Part shown: positions 50,455 to 58,310 of the stretch, piece by piece | Layout of the letters: the number at the start of each line of letters is the position of its first letter | Numbering within the stretch: position 1 is the first letter of the stretch | From: Subtercola boreus | GTDB taxonomy: Bacteria > Actinomycetota > Actinomycetes > Actinomycetales > Microbacteriaceae | Assembly (NCBI RefSeq): GCF_006716115.1 | Contig: NZ_VFOO01000001.1 | Location: 2,852,001 to 2,916,000 of the forward strand | Direction of reading: 5' to 3' | Length of the DNA: 64,000 nucleotides | Notes under the pieces: generated by a model | Told to the model about the DNA's origin: nothing | Database searches by the model: none | Seen by the model: the letters and a program-made list of their open reading frames with translations, nothing else | Program-made: the position numbers and the translations under genes

Positions 50455-51629
50455 GCGTGCACGAAGCCGACATCCTCATCGTGGGCGGCGGGATCGCGGG
50501 CCAGTCGCTCGCCGCGGCGCTGGTCGGGGCGGGTGGCGCCGCCCCCGGCGGTGCTTCCGGCAGCGCCCCGCGTGTGATCGTGGTGGAGGCGGAGAACACG
50601 CTCGGCCACCACACCAGCAGCCGGTCCGCCTCGCAGATGCAGCCGTCGTACGGCCCGCCCGAGATCCGGGCGCTGACCGCCGCCACGCTCGGCCTCATGC
50701 CCGGCATCGAGCGGGCGCTCGGGACGAGCATCCTGAGCCCTCGGCCGCTCATCTGGTGCGGGCTCCGCGGGTCCCTGGCCCAGGTCGATTCGGTGCTGGC
50801 CACGGTTCCGGATGCCCGGGAGGGCTCCATCGCCGAAGCTGTCTCGCTGCTGCCCGCGCTCCGCGCCCGGGCCCTCGAGTCGATCGCGTTCGACCAGAAC
50901 GCGAAGGAGGTCGACGTCACCGCGCTGCTCGGCCACTACCGGGAACGCATGAGCGCCGGCGGGGTCAGCGTGCTGCAGGGTTCGCCGGTGACGGATGCCC
51001 GGCCGACCTCCGACGGATGGAGTGTGACGGCGGGCGAGGCCCTGATCCGTGCCGGGGTCGTCGTGAACGCCGCGGGGGCGTGGGCCGACCCGCTCGCCGG
51101 GCTCTTCGGTATGGCACCCCGCGGGCTGCAGGCCTACCGGCGCACCATCGCCGTCGCCCCGGCGACCGGCCGCCCCGTCGACCCGTCGTGGCCGATGGCC
51201 TGCGACATGGGCGACACGTTCTACTTCCGGCCGCAGGGCAGCGAGATCCTCGCCTCGCCGCTCGAAGACCTGCCGAGCGCGGCCGAGGATGCCCGCCCGC
51301 GCGCTTCGGACATCGCCGACGCCACCCGGCGAATCAACGCCGTGACCGACCTCGCGCTCGGCGCGCCGACACGGTCGTGGACGGGGCTCCGCACCCTCAG
51401 CCCCACCGGCCTGCCGATCGTCGGCCGCGAACCGGGCGACCCCACGTTCTACTGGCTCGCCGGGCAGGGTGGGTACGGCATCCAGACCTCGGCGGCACTC
51501 GGCAGGCTCGTGGCCGCGGACCTGCTCGGGCAGCCGGCCGGCCTCGGCGATGCCGCCGCAGCGGCTTTCGCACGCCTCGAGCCCACCTCGGCTGCCTCGC
51601 CCGCGGCGCCCGCCTCGCCCGCCGCCTGA
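50451..51629 (+). CDS. DadA-type FAD-dependent oxidoreductase
   Basis: This 392-residue enzyme of the glycine/D-amino-acid oxidase family has the N-terminal FAD motif ADILIVGGGIAGQSLAAAL, the next conserved stretch HHTSSRSASQMQPSYG (FAD contact), and the C-terminal TGLPIVGREPGDPTFYWLAGQGGYGIQTSA. It oxidises an amine or amino acid, but the substrate cannot be read from the sequence. The last 15 residues are Ala/Ser/Pro repeats. Coupling to two antiterminator-type regulators is unusual. Confidence 0.88.
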   Translation: MSVHEADILIVGGGIAGQSLAAALVGAGGAAPGGASGSAPRVIVVEAENTLGHHTSSRSASQMQPSYGPPEIRALTAATLGLMPGIERALGTSILSPRPLIWCGLRGSLAQVDSVLATVPDAREGSIAEAVSLLPALRARALESIAFDQNAKEVDVTALLGHYRERMSAGGVSVLQGSPVTDARPTSDGWSVTAGEALIRAGVVVNAAGAWADPLAGLFGMAPRGLQAYRRTIAVAPATGRPVDPSWPMACDMGDTFYFRPQGSEILASPLEDLPSAAEDARPRASDIADATRRINAVTDLALGAPTRSWTGLRTLSPTGLPIVGREPGDPTFYWLAGQGGYGIQTSAALGRLVAADLLGQPAGLGDAAAAAFARLEPTSAASPAAPASPAA

Positions 51630-51660
51630 ACCGCCTGAGCCGTAAGCCGGCCCGGGCAGG

Positions 51661-52386
51661 TCAGGCGAGGCGTCGAGCTCGCAGCACCACGTCGTGGGTG
51701 TGGTGCGACCCGGCGCCGGTGGCGACGTGCCGCGGGCGCACCTCGTCGACCTCGACGACCCACTTGTCGTCGAGCAGCGCGGCCACGTTCGCGGGACTCA
51801 CATAGTCGTCGGGATGGAAGCCGTGCACCTTCGCCTCCGAGACCGTCGGAGCGGGGTGGTGCACGACGAGCAGGGTGCCCCCGGGCGCGACGACATCCAT
51901 GAGCGTGTGCTCAGCAACGTTTCCGGGGGTGCGGAACAGGGCCGGGTACTGCGCCGAGACCAGCTCGAAACTCCGCGGTGCCAGGGCGGCCTCGACCAGG
52001 CCGGAGTGCAGCCAGGCGACGTCTACGCCGCGTCGGCGCCCCTCGGCTTCGGCGCGCTCGAGCGCCACGCGCGAGACATCCAGAGCAGTCACCTGCCAGC
52101 CCTGTTCGGCGAGCCAGAGCGCATCCGCACCCTCGCCGCAGCCGACGTCGAGCACCCGCCCCGGGGCCAGGCCGGCCGTCTCGGCGAGAAGCGTGCCGTT
52201 CGGCTGGCCGCTCCAGAGCCGGTCGGGGCCGGAGTAGCGCTGATCCCACACGGCCTCGACCGCAGAGCTGCCCGCCGCGCCGGCCTCCACGCCCACGCCC
52301 GCCCCCGCATCCGCAGCCGCGCCCGCCCCCGCGTCGGCGTCGGCGCCCGCGTCGAAGGGAAGGGTCGCGGTTTCATGTTCAGCCAT
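51661..52386 (-). CDS. Class I SAM-dependent methyltransferase
   Basis: This 241-residue enzyme has motif I VLDVGCGEGADALWLAEQG (about residues 80-98), motif II VTALDVSRVALERAE and the later VAPGGTLLVVHHPAP. The N-terminal about 35 residues are Ala/Gly/Asp repeats with no predicted fold. The start ATG is at 52386, with the upstream frame unlike protein. It resembles tellurite-type (TehB) or thiopurine-type methyltransferases. The substrate is unknown. It is convergent with the FAD-oxidase gene. Confidence 0.88.
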   Translation of the reverse strand: MAEHETATLPFDAGADADAGAGAAADAGAGVGVEAGAAGSSAVEAVWDQRYSGPDRLWSGQPNGTLLAETAGLAPGRVLDVGCGEGADALWLAEQGWQVTALDVSRVALERAEAEGRRRGVDVAWLHSGLVEAALAPRSFELVSAQYPALFRTPGNVAEHTLMDVVAPGGTLLVVHHPAPTVSEAKVHGFHPDDYVSPANVAALLDDKWVVEVDEVRPRHVATGAGSHHTHDVVLRARRLA

Positions 52387-52463
52387 GCCCCCAGCATGCC
52401 GCCTCCACTGGATTCCCGTCGAATCCCTCTGCCAGAATGGCAACAACGTCAGGAGAATCCCCC

Positions 52464-53015
52464 ATGCGCAAGCTCACCGCCGGCCTCTTCATGTCGATCG
52501 ACGGCGTCGTCGAGTCGCCGAACCTCTGGCAGTTCGACAGCTTCGACGACGAACTCGGCGCCCAGATGGGCGCGCTGATGGGCTCGGTGCAGACCGCGGT
52601 GCTCGGTCGCTCCGGCTACCAGGACTGGTCGGCCTACTGGCCGAACGCAGGCGACGGCGACCCGTTCGGTGCGTTCATCAACCCGATCGAGAAGCTGGTC
52701 GCCTCGCGCACCCTCACCGGTGACCTCGCCTGGCAGAACTCGACCCTGATCGAGGGCGACGTGCTCGAGTTCCTCGCCGGGCTCAAGCAGACCGACGGCG
52801 GCGACATCTCGCTCTTCTCCAGCATCTCGCTCACCCGCCAGCTGCTCTTCGCCGGGCTCCTCGACGAACTGACCCTGATGATCCACCCCGTCGTCGCCGG
52901 CGCCGGCCGCCACCTCTTCGAACCGGATGACCCCACCACCCGCCTCGAGCTCCTGCGTTCCACGATCACGAGCAAAGGCAACGCCGTGCTCACCTACGCG
53001 CTCCGCGCCGCCTGA
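52464..53015 (+). CDS. Dihydrofolate-reductase-like protein (RibD C-terminal family)
   Basis: This 183-residue protein of the RibD_C/YyaP group starts MRKLTAGLFMSIDGVVESP and has the NADPH-binding region and the conserved IHPVVAGAGRHLFE near the end. AGGAGA precedes ATG 52464. Such stand-alone proteins reduce unknown substrates and are common in actinobacteria. It stands alone between divergent neighbours. Confidence 0.88.
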   Translation: MRKLTAGLFMSIDGVVESPNLWQFDSFDDELGAQMGALMGSVQTAVLGRSGYQDWSAYWPNAGDGDPFGAFINPIEKLVASRTLTGDLAWQNSTLIEGDVLEFLAGLKQTDGGDISLFSSISLTRQLLFAGLLDELTLMIHPVVAGAGRHLFEPDDPTTRLELLRSTITSKGNAVLTYALRAA

Positions 53016-53033
53016 CTGCCCCGCCCCCGGCGG

Positions 53034-53582
53034 TCAGAGCGAACTCTTGCCTCGCCTGATTGCTTCGTGCTTCCGCGCGAGTACCTGGTCGATGCGCTGG
53101 CACTCACTGATCAGCCGGGCGGCTTCAGGATGAACGTATCCGGCGATCCCGATGAGATCGTCACGCAGCCGTTCGATCGGGGCGCGAAAGATCGGCTCGT
53201 GATGCGCAAGGCGATTGCGGAAGCGGCGGACATCGTCGAGTTCTCGATGCAGCTGTTTCCTCCGCCGTCCTCCAAGAAAGGGAAAGGCCTTTTCGACTCT
53301 CGGCTGCCTTTCGCGCCGCATGAGTCGCACGGTAGGAAGGTTCCACCAATCATCGGCTCGATTCATACGCATCGCGTCGTGCACAGAGTTCCGCACGACC
53401 ACCTCGACGATACTGATGGGCCCCCAGAAAGCAGCCGTCAATTCCACATTCCAGACATACAGTCGCGCCGCATGATCGGCATGGCCCTCACAGTGATCGA
53501 GGTACGTTGCGAACCGTGGCTCGCTGAGCAGCGACGGCAGATTTGGCAGGGCGGACGGATCCACGGGACTCCTCGAGATCAT
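53034..53582 (-). CDS. Abi-like protein with HEPN ribonuclease motif
   Basis: This 182-residue protein resembles the Abi-like family associated with abortive phage infection. It has LPSLLSEPRFATYLDHCEGH at the N-terminus, ARLYVWNVELTAAFWGPISIVEVVVRNSVHDAM in the middle, and the HEPN motif RFRNRLAHHEPIF with R-N-x3-H. I choose ATG 53582 with AGGGGG upstream; ATG 53663 would add 27 residues unlike the family. It may cut RNA when triggered by phage or stress. The gene and its upstream sequence are lower in G+C than the surroundings, which suggests transfer. There is no obvious antitoxin beside it. Confidence 0.75.
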   Translation of the reverse strand: MISRSPVDPSALPNLPSLLSEPRFATYLDHCEGHADHAARLYVWNVELTAAFWGPISIVEVVVRNSVHDAMRMNRADDWWNLPTVRLMRRERQPRVEKAFPFLGGRRRKQLHRELDDVRRFRNRLAHHEPIFRAPIERLRDDLIGIAGYVHPEAARLISECQRIDQVLARKHEAIRRGKSSL

Positions 53583-53709
53583 CGCCCCCTGCAAACGACA
53601 GTCGCCCCAGGAGTCCGGCTGAGGCCGAATAGTCCTGGGGCGGTACATGAGGAATTGTTTCATAGAGAATGGACGCAGTCAAACGGGTGCTCCCGCACGC
53701 GCGGGCGGG

Positions 53710-54071
53710 TCAGGGCGCGAGCGCCGCACGCGCCTCTGCGTGGAACGCCTCGAACGCGCCGGGATCCGCCAGCGCCTCGCGACTCGCCCCCTCGAACCAG
53801 CGCTCGTGAGGCATGACCTCCTCGGCGAGTGCCACCTCCGCCCGATCGTGGAACCGGATTTCTGCGAAGTCGGCGCATGGTTCCCAGAACCGGCCCAGAT
53901 CATCCACCGACCAGCGGTGCAGCGCCGCGTAGTCGAGCGGGTCGAGAGCCGCTCCCCGCCCACGCCGCCGGTCTCGTTCACGTGACGGGCGAACCGCGCG
54001 AGCCGCGACGATGCGGCGACGGACGGATCGGGCATCCACACCACCGGCGGCGCGCCCTCAGGGGAGCTCAT
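53710..54071 (-). pseudogene. Decayed N-terminal fragment of acetoacetyl-CoA synthetase
   Basis: From ATG 54071 one frame reads MSSPEGAPPVVWMPDPSVAA and then SSRLARFARHVNETGG, the usual N-terminus of AacS enzymes. Sequence from about 53950 continues in another frame with DYAALHRWSVDDLGRFWEP and EEVMPHERWFEGAS, again typical AacS. Thereafter the match ends and a stop follows at 53710. So there is one frameshift, and about 85% of a normal 650-residue protein is missing. It has no catalytic AMP-binding domain. Confidence 0.65.
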
Positions 54072-54161
54072 GTGAGAACACTGGCGACTGGGCCATGCCC
54101 GCGGGGCAAGAGCAGTGAGGCAGGTAGTCCCAGTGCCTCCCCCACAGGCTGGTTCGCGGCG

Positions 54162-54176
54162 TACCGTGGGGTCATG
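54162..54176 (+). promoter_or_regulatory. Leaderless promoter of the XRE regulator
   Basis: TACCGT at 54162-54167 lies six bases before ATG 54174, which sets the start of the regulator. Confidence 0.5.
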
Positions 54177-55055
54177 GGCGACCTCCGAACCGACATCCGC
54201 GAATTCCTGACGTCGCGGCGCGCGCGCATCACCCCCGAACAGGCCGGCCTCCCCGCGTACGGCGGCAACCGCCGCGTCGCGGGCCTCCGCCGCGAGGAGG
54301 TCGCGATGCTGACCGGCGTCTCGGTCGACTACTACGTACGCCTCGAGCGCGGGAGCCTCGCCGGCGCCTCCGACAGCGTGCTGGACGCACTGGCGAACAC
54401 GCTGAAGCTCGACGACGCGGAGCGCCAGTACCGCTTCGACCTGGCGGGCACGTCCGGCCCGGCCCGCAGGGGCCCGCGCAGGAAGCCGAGCGCGGTTCGG
54501 CCGGCCGTACTGCAGGTGCTCGACGCGATGACGGATGCGCCGGCCTGGGTGCGGAACGCCCGGCACGACATCATCGCCGCGAACCCGATGGGCCGGGCCC
54601 TGTACTCGGCGGTTTTCGACGATCCGCGACGGCCGGTCAACACGACACGGTTCACCTACCTGAACCCGGCGGCACGGGAGTTCTGGCGCGACTACGACCA
54701 GATCGCCAACGACGCGGCGGCCATGCTGCGACTTGAGGCGGGCCGGAACCCGCACGACCCCGACCTCATCCACCTCGTCGGTGAGCTGTCGACGCAGAGC
54801 GAGCTCTTCCGTGAACGGTGGGCCTCCCGGGACGTGGTGTTCCACCGGAGCGGGCTGAAGCGCCTGCACCACCCTGTCGTCGGCGACCTCGACCTGAACT
54901 ACGAGTCGATGGTGCTGCCGAGCGAGCCGGACCTCGTGATGAACGTCTACACGGCCCCCGCCGGTTCGCCGACTGCGGATGCCTTGCGGGTGCTGGCCTC
55001 ATGGGCCGCGACACAGGAGCAGGGCGCTTCGCTGGTCGACTCCCGGGCGCTGTAA
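54174..55055 (+). CDS. XRE-family regulator with MmyB-like ligand domain
   Basis: This 293-residue regulator has an N-terminal helix-turn-helix (LREFLTSRRARITPEQAGLP-like start, then GLRREEVAMLTGVSVDYYVRLERG) and the C-terminal MmyB-like PAS-type domain (WVRNARHDIIAANPMGRALY, REFWRDYDQIANDAAAMLR, LHHPVVGDLDLNYESMVLP). Members often bind fatty acids and control nearby oxidoreductase genes. Its target here is not clear: the nearest divergent sequence is the acetoacetyl-CoA synthetase remnant, which may once have been its target. Confidence 0.9.
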   Translation: MGDLRTDIREFLTSRRARITPEQAGLPAYGGNRRVAGLRREEVAMLTGVSVDYYVRLERGSLAGASDSVLDALANTLKLDDAERQYRFDLAGTSGPARRGPRRKPSAVRPAVLQVLDAMTDAPAWVRNARHDIIAANPMGRALYSAVFDDPRRPVNTTRFTYLNPAAREFWRDYDQIANDAAAMLRLEAGRNPHDPDLIHLVGELSTQSELFRERWASRDVVFHRSGLKRLHHPVVGDLDLNYESMVLPSEPDLVMNVYTAPAGSPTADALRVLASWAATQEQGASLVDSRAL

Positions 55056-55111
55056 CACGATCCCGTGGTGCCTCGGGGCGGCCCTGCACCAGAACAGGTC
55101 ACCCTCGAAAC

Positions 55112-55375
55112 CTAAGGGCGCGACACCCCGGAGGCCTGATCCGAGGCCCGCTTCCACACCGGTTCGGGCACCCTGAAGGTACCCGACTGCACTCCCTCGC
55201 CGTGCATGCCGCAGACGGGAGACGAGATGCGGTCGCCGTCACGAACCACGCTGAGAACCTGGTTGCCGACCCTCTCGCATCCCGGGAAGATACACGGCGG
55301 ACCGGAGAGACCTCCGGTGCTGTTCCTTGGCGCAGAGGCCCTGCGCAGTGCCGTGACCACCCGGTGGACGATCAC
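55112..55375 (-). CDS. Small Cys-rich protein (second of an overlapping pair)
   Basis: This frame of up to 87 residues has CIFPGCERVGNQVLSVV and SPVCGMHGEG, a spacing like that of its upstream neighbour (C-x4-C ... C-x2-H). It begins at ATG 55375, overlapping the stop of that gene (ATGA). Both look like small zinc ribbons from one duplication. The function is unknown, and the N-terminal 25 residues may not be real coding sequence. Confidence 0.5.
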   Translation of the reverse strand: MIVHRVVTALRRASAPRNSTGGLSGPPCIFPGCERVGNQVLSVVRDGDRISSPVCGMHGEGVQSGTFRVPEPVWKRASDQASGVSRP

Positions 55376-55599
55376 GATCGAGCCCTGCTCATGTCGGTGC
55401 CCGGCTCGGGGAGAGGACGCGACAGCCCCCGGATCTCCGCGTTCCTGACCAGCTCATCGTGGGGGATGACACCCCAGTCGATGTCGTGCGCATGCTCGCT
55501 GCAGACAGGGCACTGCAGGGTGTCTTTTTCCCGGTCAAGGTCGATCGTCTTCGCGACAGGCTCCACGCAATTCTCGAAGACACATCTGACATCGGGCAT
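55372..55599 (-). CDS. Small Cys-rich protein (first of an overlapping pair)
   Basis: This 75-residue protein starts MPDVRCVFENCVEPVAKTID and has LQCPVCSEHAHDIDW: four cysteines and a histidine set like a zinc ribbon. ATG 55599 is preceded by GGAGAGGA, seven bases away, the best start signal in this area. The surrounding sequence is less G+C-rich than the window average. It and the following gene are divergent from the beta-helix operon. I do not recognise a family. Confidence 0.6.
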   Translation of the reverse strand: MPDVRCVFENCVEPVAKTIDLDREKDTLQCPVCSEHAHDIDWGVIPHDELVRNAEIRGLSRPLPEPGTDMSRARS

Positions 55600-55659
55600 A
55601 GTGCGTCCTCTCCGCTGCAGGGTCTGGGCTGCGAGAATCATTCAATCGTATGGGACTAA

Positions 55660-55725
55660 GCCATTCGGGTGACACACTTGACAAGCGAAACATTATTATG
55701 TTCGCCATTCAGATACGCTGTCCCA
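55660..55725. promoter_or_regulatory. AT-rich divergent control region
   Basis: This stretch is strikingly AT-rich for the window. It holds TTGACA (55678-55683, plus strand) and TATTATG words, and on the minus strand CATAATAATG. It probably carries the promoters of the Cys-rich pair and of the beta-helix/c-di-GMP operon, though I cannot place a well-spaced -10 for either. Confidence 0.4.
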
Positions 55726-55785
55726 CACGCCCTCACTCGCCTGTCCTGGCGATGTGCAGTTCGGCTCGAGGGGGGAGTGGAAGAC

Positions 55786-57084
55786 GTGGTCGCAGACCTC
55801 ATCATCGCTGCAGAACTCACACGGAGGGCACTGTTCACCGGTGCCGCTTCCGGGGCGGTCGCACCTTCGGCTCTGGCCGACACCGCGCCCGCATACATTC
55901 CGGTCTCCGACAAGGCGCAGCCGAATGGGGTCGCCTCCCTCGACGCCGACGGACACATCTACGTCGACCAGATCCCGCCCGGGCTCGCCACTCTCGACGC
56001 CGACGGACACGTCTACGAATCCCAGCTCCCTCCCGCACTGGCCCTGCACGACGACCTCGTGTTCAACGTGCGGGACCACGGCGCCGCAGGCGACGGTGTA
56101 CAGGACGACCTTCCCGCCATCCGGGCGACCATCGCCGCCGCGACCGCACACGGGGGCGGCGTCGTCTGGTTCCCGGTCGGGATCTACGCCATCTCGGCCC
56201 CGATCGGCGACACCTCCACCGGGCTGAGCAACCTCACGCTTGCGGGGGCCGGATCCCAGATCGCCACGATCCGTGCGACGACGAATGCACCGATCCTCAC
56301 GGGCATCTGGTACTCGTGCACGGTCGTGAACCTGGTACTCGACGCGAACGGACAGGGCGCGCCCTGCATTTCCGCCCATCTCGACAAGACGCACCTCGAA
56401 CGTCTGTGGCTGCTCAACTGGAACGGCTTCGGCATGACCCTGAACGACGGCACCTTCAGCGATGACGGTGGACTGCTCAATGTCATCAGCCACTGCAACA
56501 TCCAGCAGAACACGGGCACGGGAATCTCCACCGGCTACCGTTTCTACGACTCGTGGATCTCCGACAACAACATCGGAGCCAGTTACGCCGATCTCTCGCT
56601 GGAGGGGGGACCGGTGCGCGTTCTCGGCAACCATCTGGACGGATCCCCCACCTACAACATCGAGTTCCGGGGCAACAAGAGGATCGTCGTCTCGAACAAC
56701 ATCCTCGAGGGGTCGAGGAAGCAGTCGATCGTGTACCGGATGCCCCCCTGGCTGACATCTGACAAGCCGCAGATCCAGATCATCGGCAACACATTCTCCA
56801 ATGGCGGCAAACTCGCCCAGAACGTGTACCCCGCCATCTCCATCACCGGCGTCTCGAGCGCCGCCCGGACCGAGGGTTTCACGGTCACCGGAAACACGTT
56901 CGCCTGCGACGATGTCGGCGCAGGCTGGACCTACATCATCGAGGCACAGTTCGCGCGGACCATCGCGGCCGTCGGCAACCAGTGGAAAGAGGGCCACATG
57001 GCCACACAACCATGCCGGTTCGTCACCTGCTCGAACACCGAGGTGATCGGCAACCACGCCGACAACGTGGTCAAAACCACATGA
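55786..57084 (+). CDS. Exported right-handed beta-helix protein (pectate-lyase-3/tailspike type)
   Basis: This 432-residue protein starts at GTG 55786, nine bases after AGGGGGGA; GTG 55777 or an upstream frame from 55669 are alternatives. It has a twin-arginine-like signal (TRRALFTGAASGAVAPSALA), then two repeats of LDADGHIY/LDADGHVY with QIPPG/QLPPA, a pattern seen in phage tail-fibre stalks. A pectate-lyase-3-type beta-helix follows: FNVRDHGAAGDGVQDDLPAI and many parallel-strand turns (GNHLDGS, SNNILEGS, GNTFSNGG). It probably binds or cuts a polysaccharide outside the cell. It overlaps the EAL gene by four bases. Confidence 0.8.
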   Translation: MVADLIIAAELTRRALFTGAASGAVAPSALADTAPAYIPVSDKAQPNGVASLDADGHIYVDQIPPGLATLDADGHVYESQLPPALALHDDLVFNVRDHGAAGDGVQDDLPAIRATIAAATAHGGGVVWFPVGIYAISAPIGDTSTGLSNLTLAGAGSQIATIRATTNAPILTGIWYSCTVVNLVLDANGQGAPCISAHLDKTHLERLWLLNWNGFGMTLNDGTFSDDGGLLNVISHCNIQQNTGTGISTGYRFYDSWISDNNIGASYADLSLEGGPVRVLGNHLDGSPTYNIEFRGNKRIVVSNNILEGSRKQSIVYRMPPWLTSDKPQIQIIGNTFSNGGKLAQNVYPAISITGVSSAARTEGFTVTGNTFACDDVGAGWTYIIEAQFARTIAAVGNQWKEGHMATQPCRFVTCSNTEVIGNHADNVVKTT

Positions 57085-58310
57085 CGATCGGCGGGCCCGT
57101 CTCGGAATCGGTCGACGAACTCCGCCGGATCATCGACGAGAGAGACATCCGCACCTATTTCCAGCCTGTCGTGGACCTCGACTCCGGCACCGTGATGGCC
57201 TACGAGGCTCTCAGCAGGGGGCCGGCCGGATCGGCGTTCGAGATGCCCGACACGCTGTTCCGTGTCGCCCGGGAAGCGGAACTCACGACCGAACTCGACC
57301 GGGCCTGCGTCGCCGCCTCCCTTCTGGCGGGCCAAAGGGCCGGCATCACCGAGCCGCTCTCCCTGTTCGTCAACGTCGAAGCTCAGGCCCTCAAGAGTCT
57401 CGCCGATCTTCTGCCACTCAACCTGGTCATCGTCGTGGAGATCACGGAACGCGATCTGCTCGTCGACCTCGGACTGCTGCTGCGGTCGGTGGCGCGCCTG
57501 AGAGAGTCGGGGCTGAAGATCGCCATGGACGACGTCGGCATCAATCCGGCCTCACTCGCCCTGCTCCCTCTGCTGCGCCCCGACTTCATCAAACTGGACA
57601 TGAGTCTGCTGCAACGACAGCCGACCAGGCACACTGCACGGGTCATGGATGCGGTCAGCACGTACCAGGAGGAGTACAACGCGGTCATCATCGCCGAGGG
57701 GGTCGAGACGGAACAGCACGTCGACCAGGCCCGGGCGCTGGGAGCGACCCTCGGGCAGGGTTGGCTCTTTGCCAAGCCGAGTCCCGACTTCCCTGCCGAG
57801 GCCCCCCCGGGGGTGCACGTCTCCGTCACCCAGCCGGTGATCGGCAAGGAGTCGACACCGTTCTCCGTCGCCCGGCAGTTCCGGTCTCCGATGGTGTCGA
57901 CCCGGCCGCTCCTGATCGAGGCCAGCAAGCTGCTGGAGGCTCGCGCCCTCGACGGCGACCGGTCGACGATCGTGCTCTCGACCTTCCAGCACACCGCGAA
58001 TTTCAGCGAGACGACGCGCGACCGGTACGGCTCCCTGTCCGAACGGAACGGATTGGTTGCGGTCTTCGTACGTGATGACAGCCCTTTGTCGGTTCCGGCC
58101 GGTGACAGCCGGATCAAGGTGCGGACCTTCCCGGAATCTGACCCCCTCGAGTCCGAGTGGTCGGTCATCGTCGTGAGCGCGACCTATGCCGCGATGCTCA
58201 CGGCAAGCCGCCAGGGCGCCGCAGACAACGAGGACAACTACGAGTTCGTCTTCACCCACAATCGGGAACTCGTCATCCGTGGCGCTCTCACGCTGGCGGT
58301 GCGGATGTGA
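57081..58310 (+). CDS. EAL-domain c-di-GMP phosphodiesterase with DICT domain
   Basis: This 409-residue cytoplasmic protein has an EAL domain (about 15-250) with all expected catalytic residues: AYEALSRGP, the Asn of FVNVEAQ, VEITERD, the DDVG acid pair, FIKLDMSLL and IIAEGVETEQH; the last motif reads GQGWLFAKP. A DICT sensor domain follows (about 275-405; TRPLLIEASKLLEARALDG, STFQHTANFSETTRDRY). It likely degrades c-di-GMP in response to a signal bound by DICT. It is coupled to the beta-helix gene and to the GGDEF gene on either side. Confidence 0.92.
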   Translation: MTIGGPVSESVDELRRIIDERDIRTYFQPVVDLDSGTVMAYEALSRGPAGSAFEMPDTLFRVAREAELTTELDRACVAASLLAGQRAGITEPLSLFVNVEAQALKSLADLLPLNLVIVVEITERDLLVDLGLLLRSVARLRESGLKIAMDDVGINPASLALLPLLRPDFIKLDMSLLQRQPTRHTARVMDAVSTYQEEYNAVIIAEGVETEQHVDQARALGATLGQGWLFAKPSPDFPAEAPPGVHVSVTQPVIGKESTPFSVARQFRSPMVSTRPLLIEASKLLEARALDGDRSTIVLSTFQHTANFSETTRDRYGSLSERNGLVAVFVRDDSPLSVPAGDSRIKVRTFPESDPLESEWSVIVVSATYAAMLTASRQGAADNEDNYEFVFTHNRELVIRGALTLAVRM

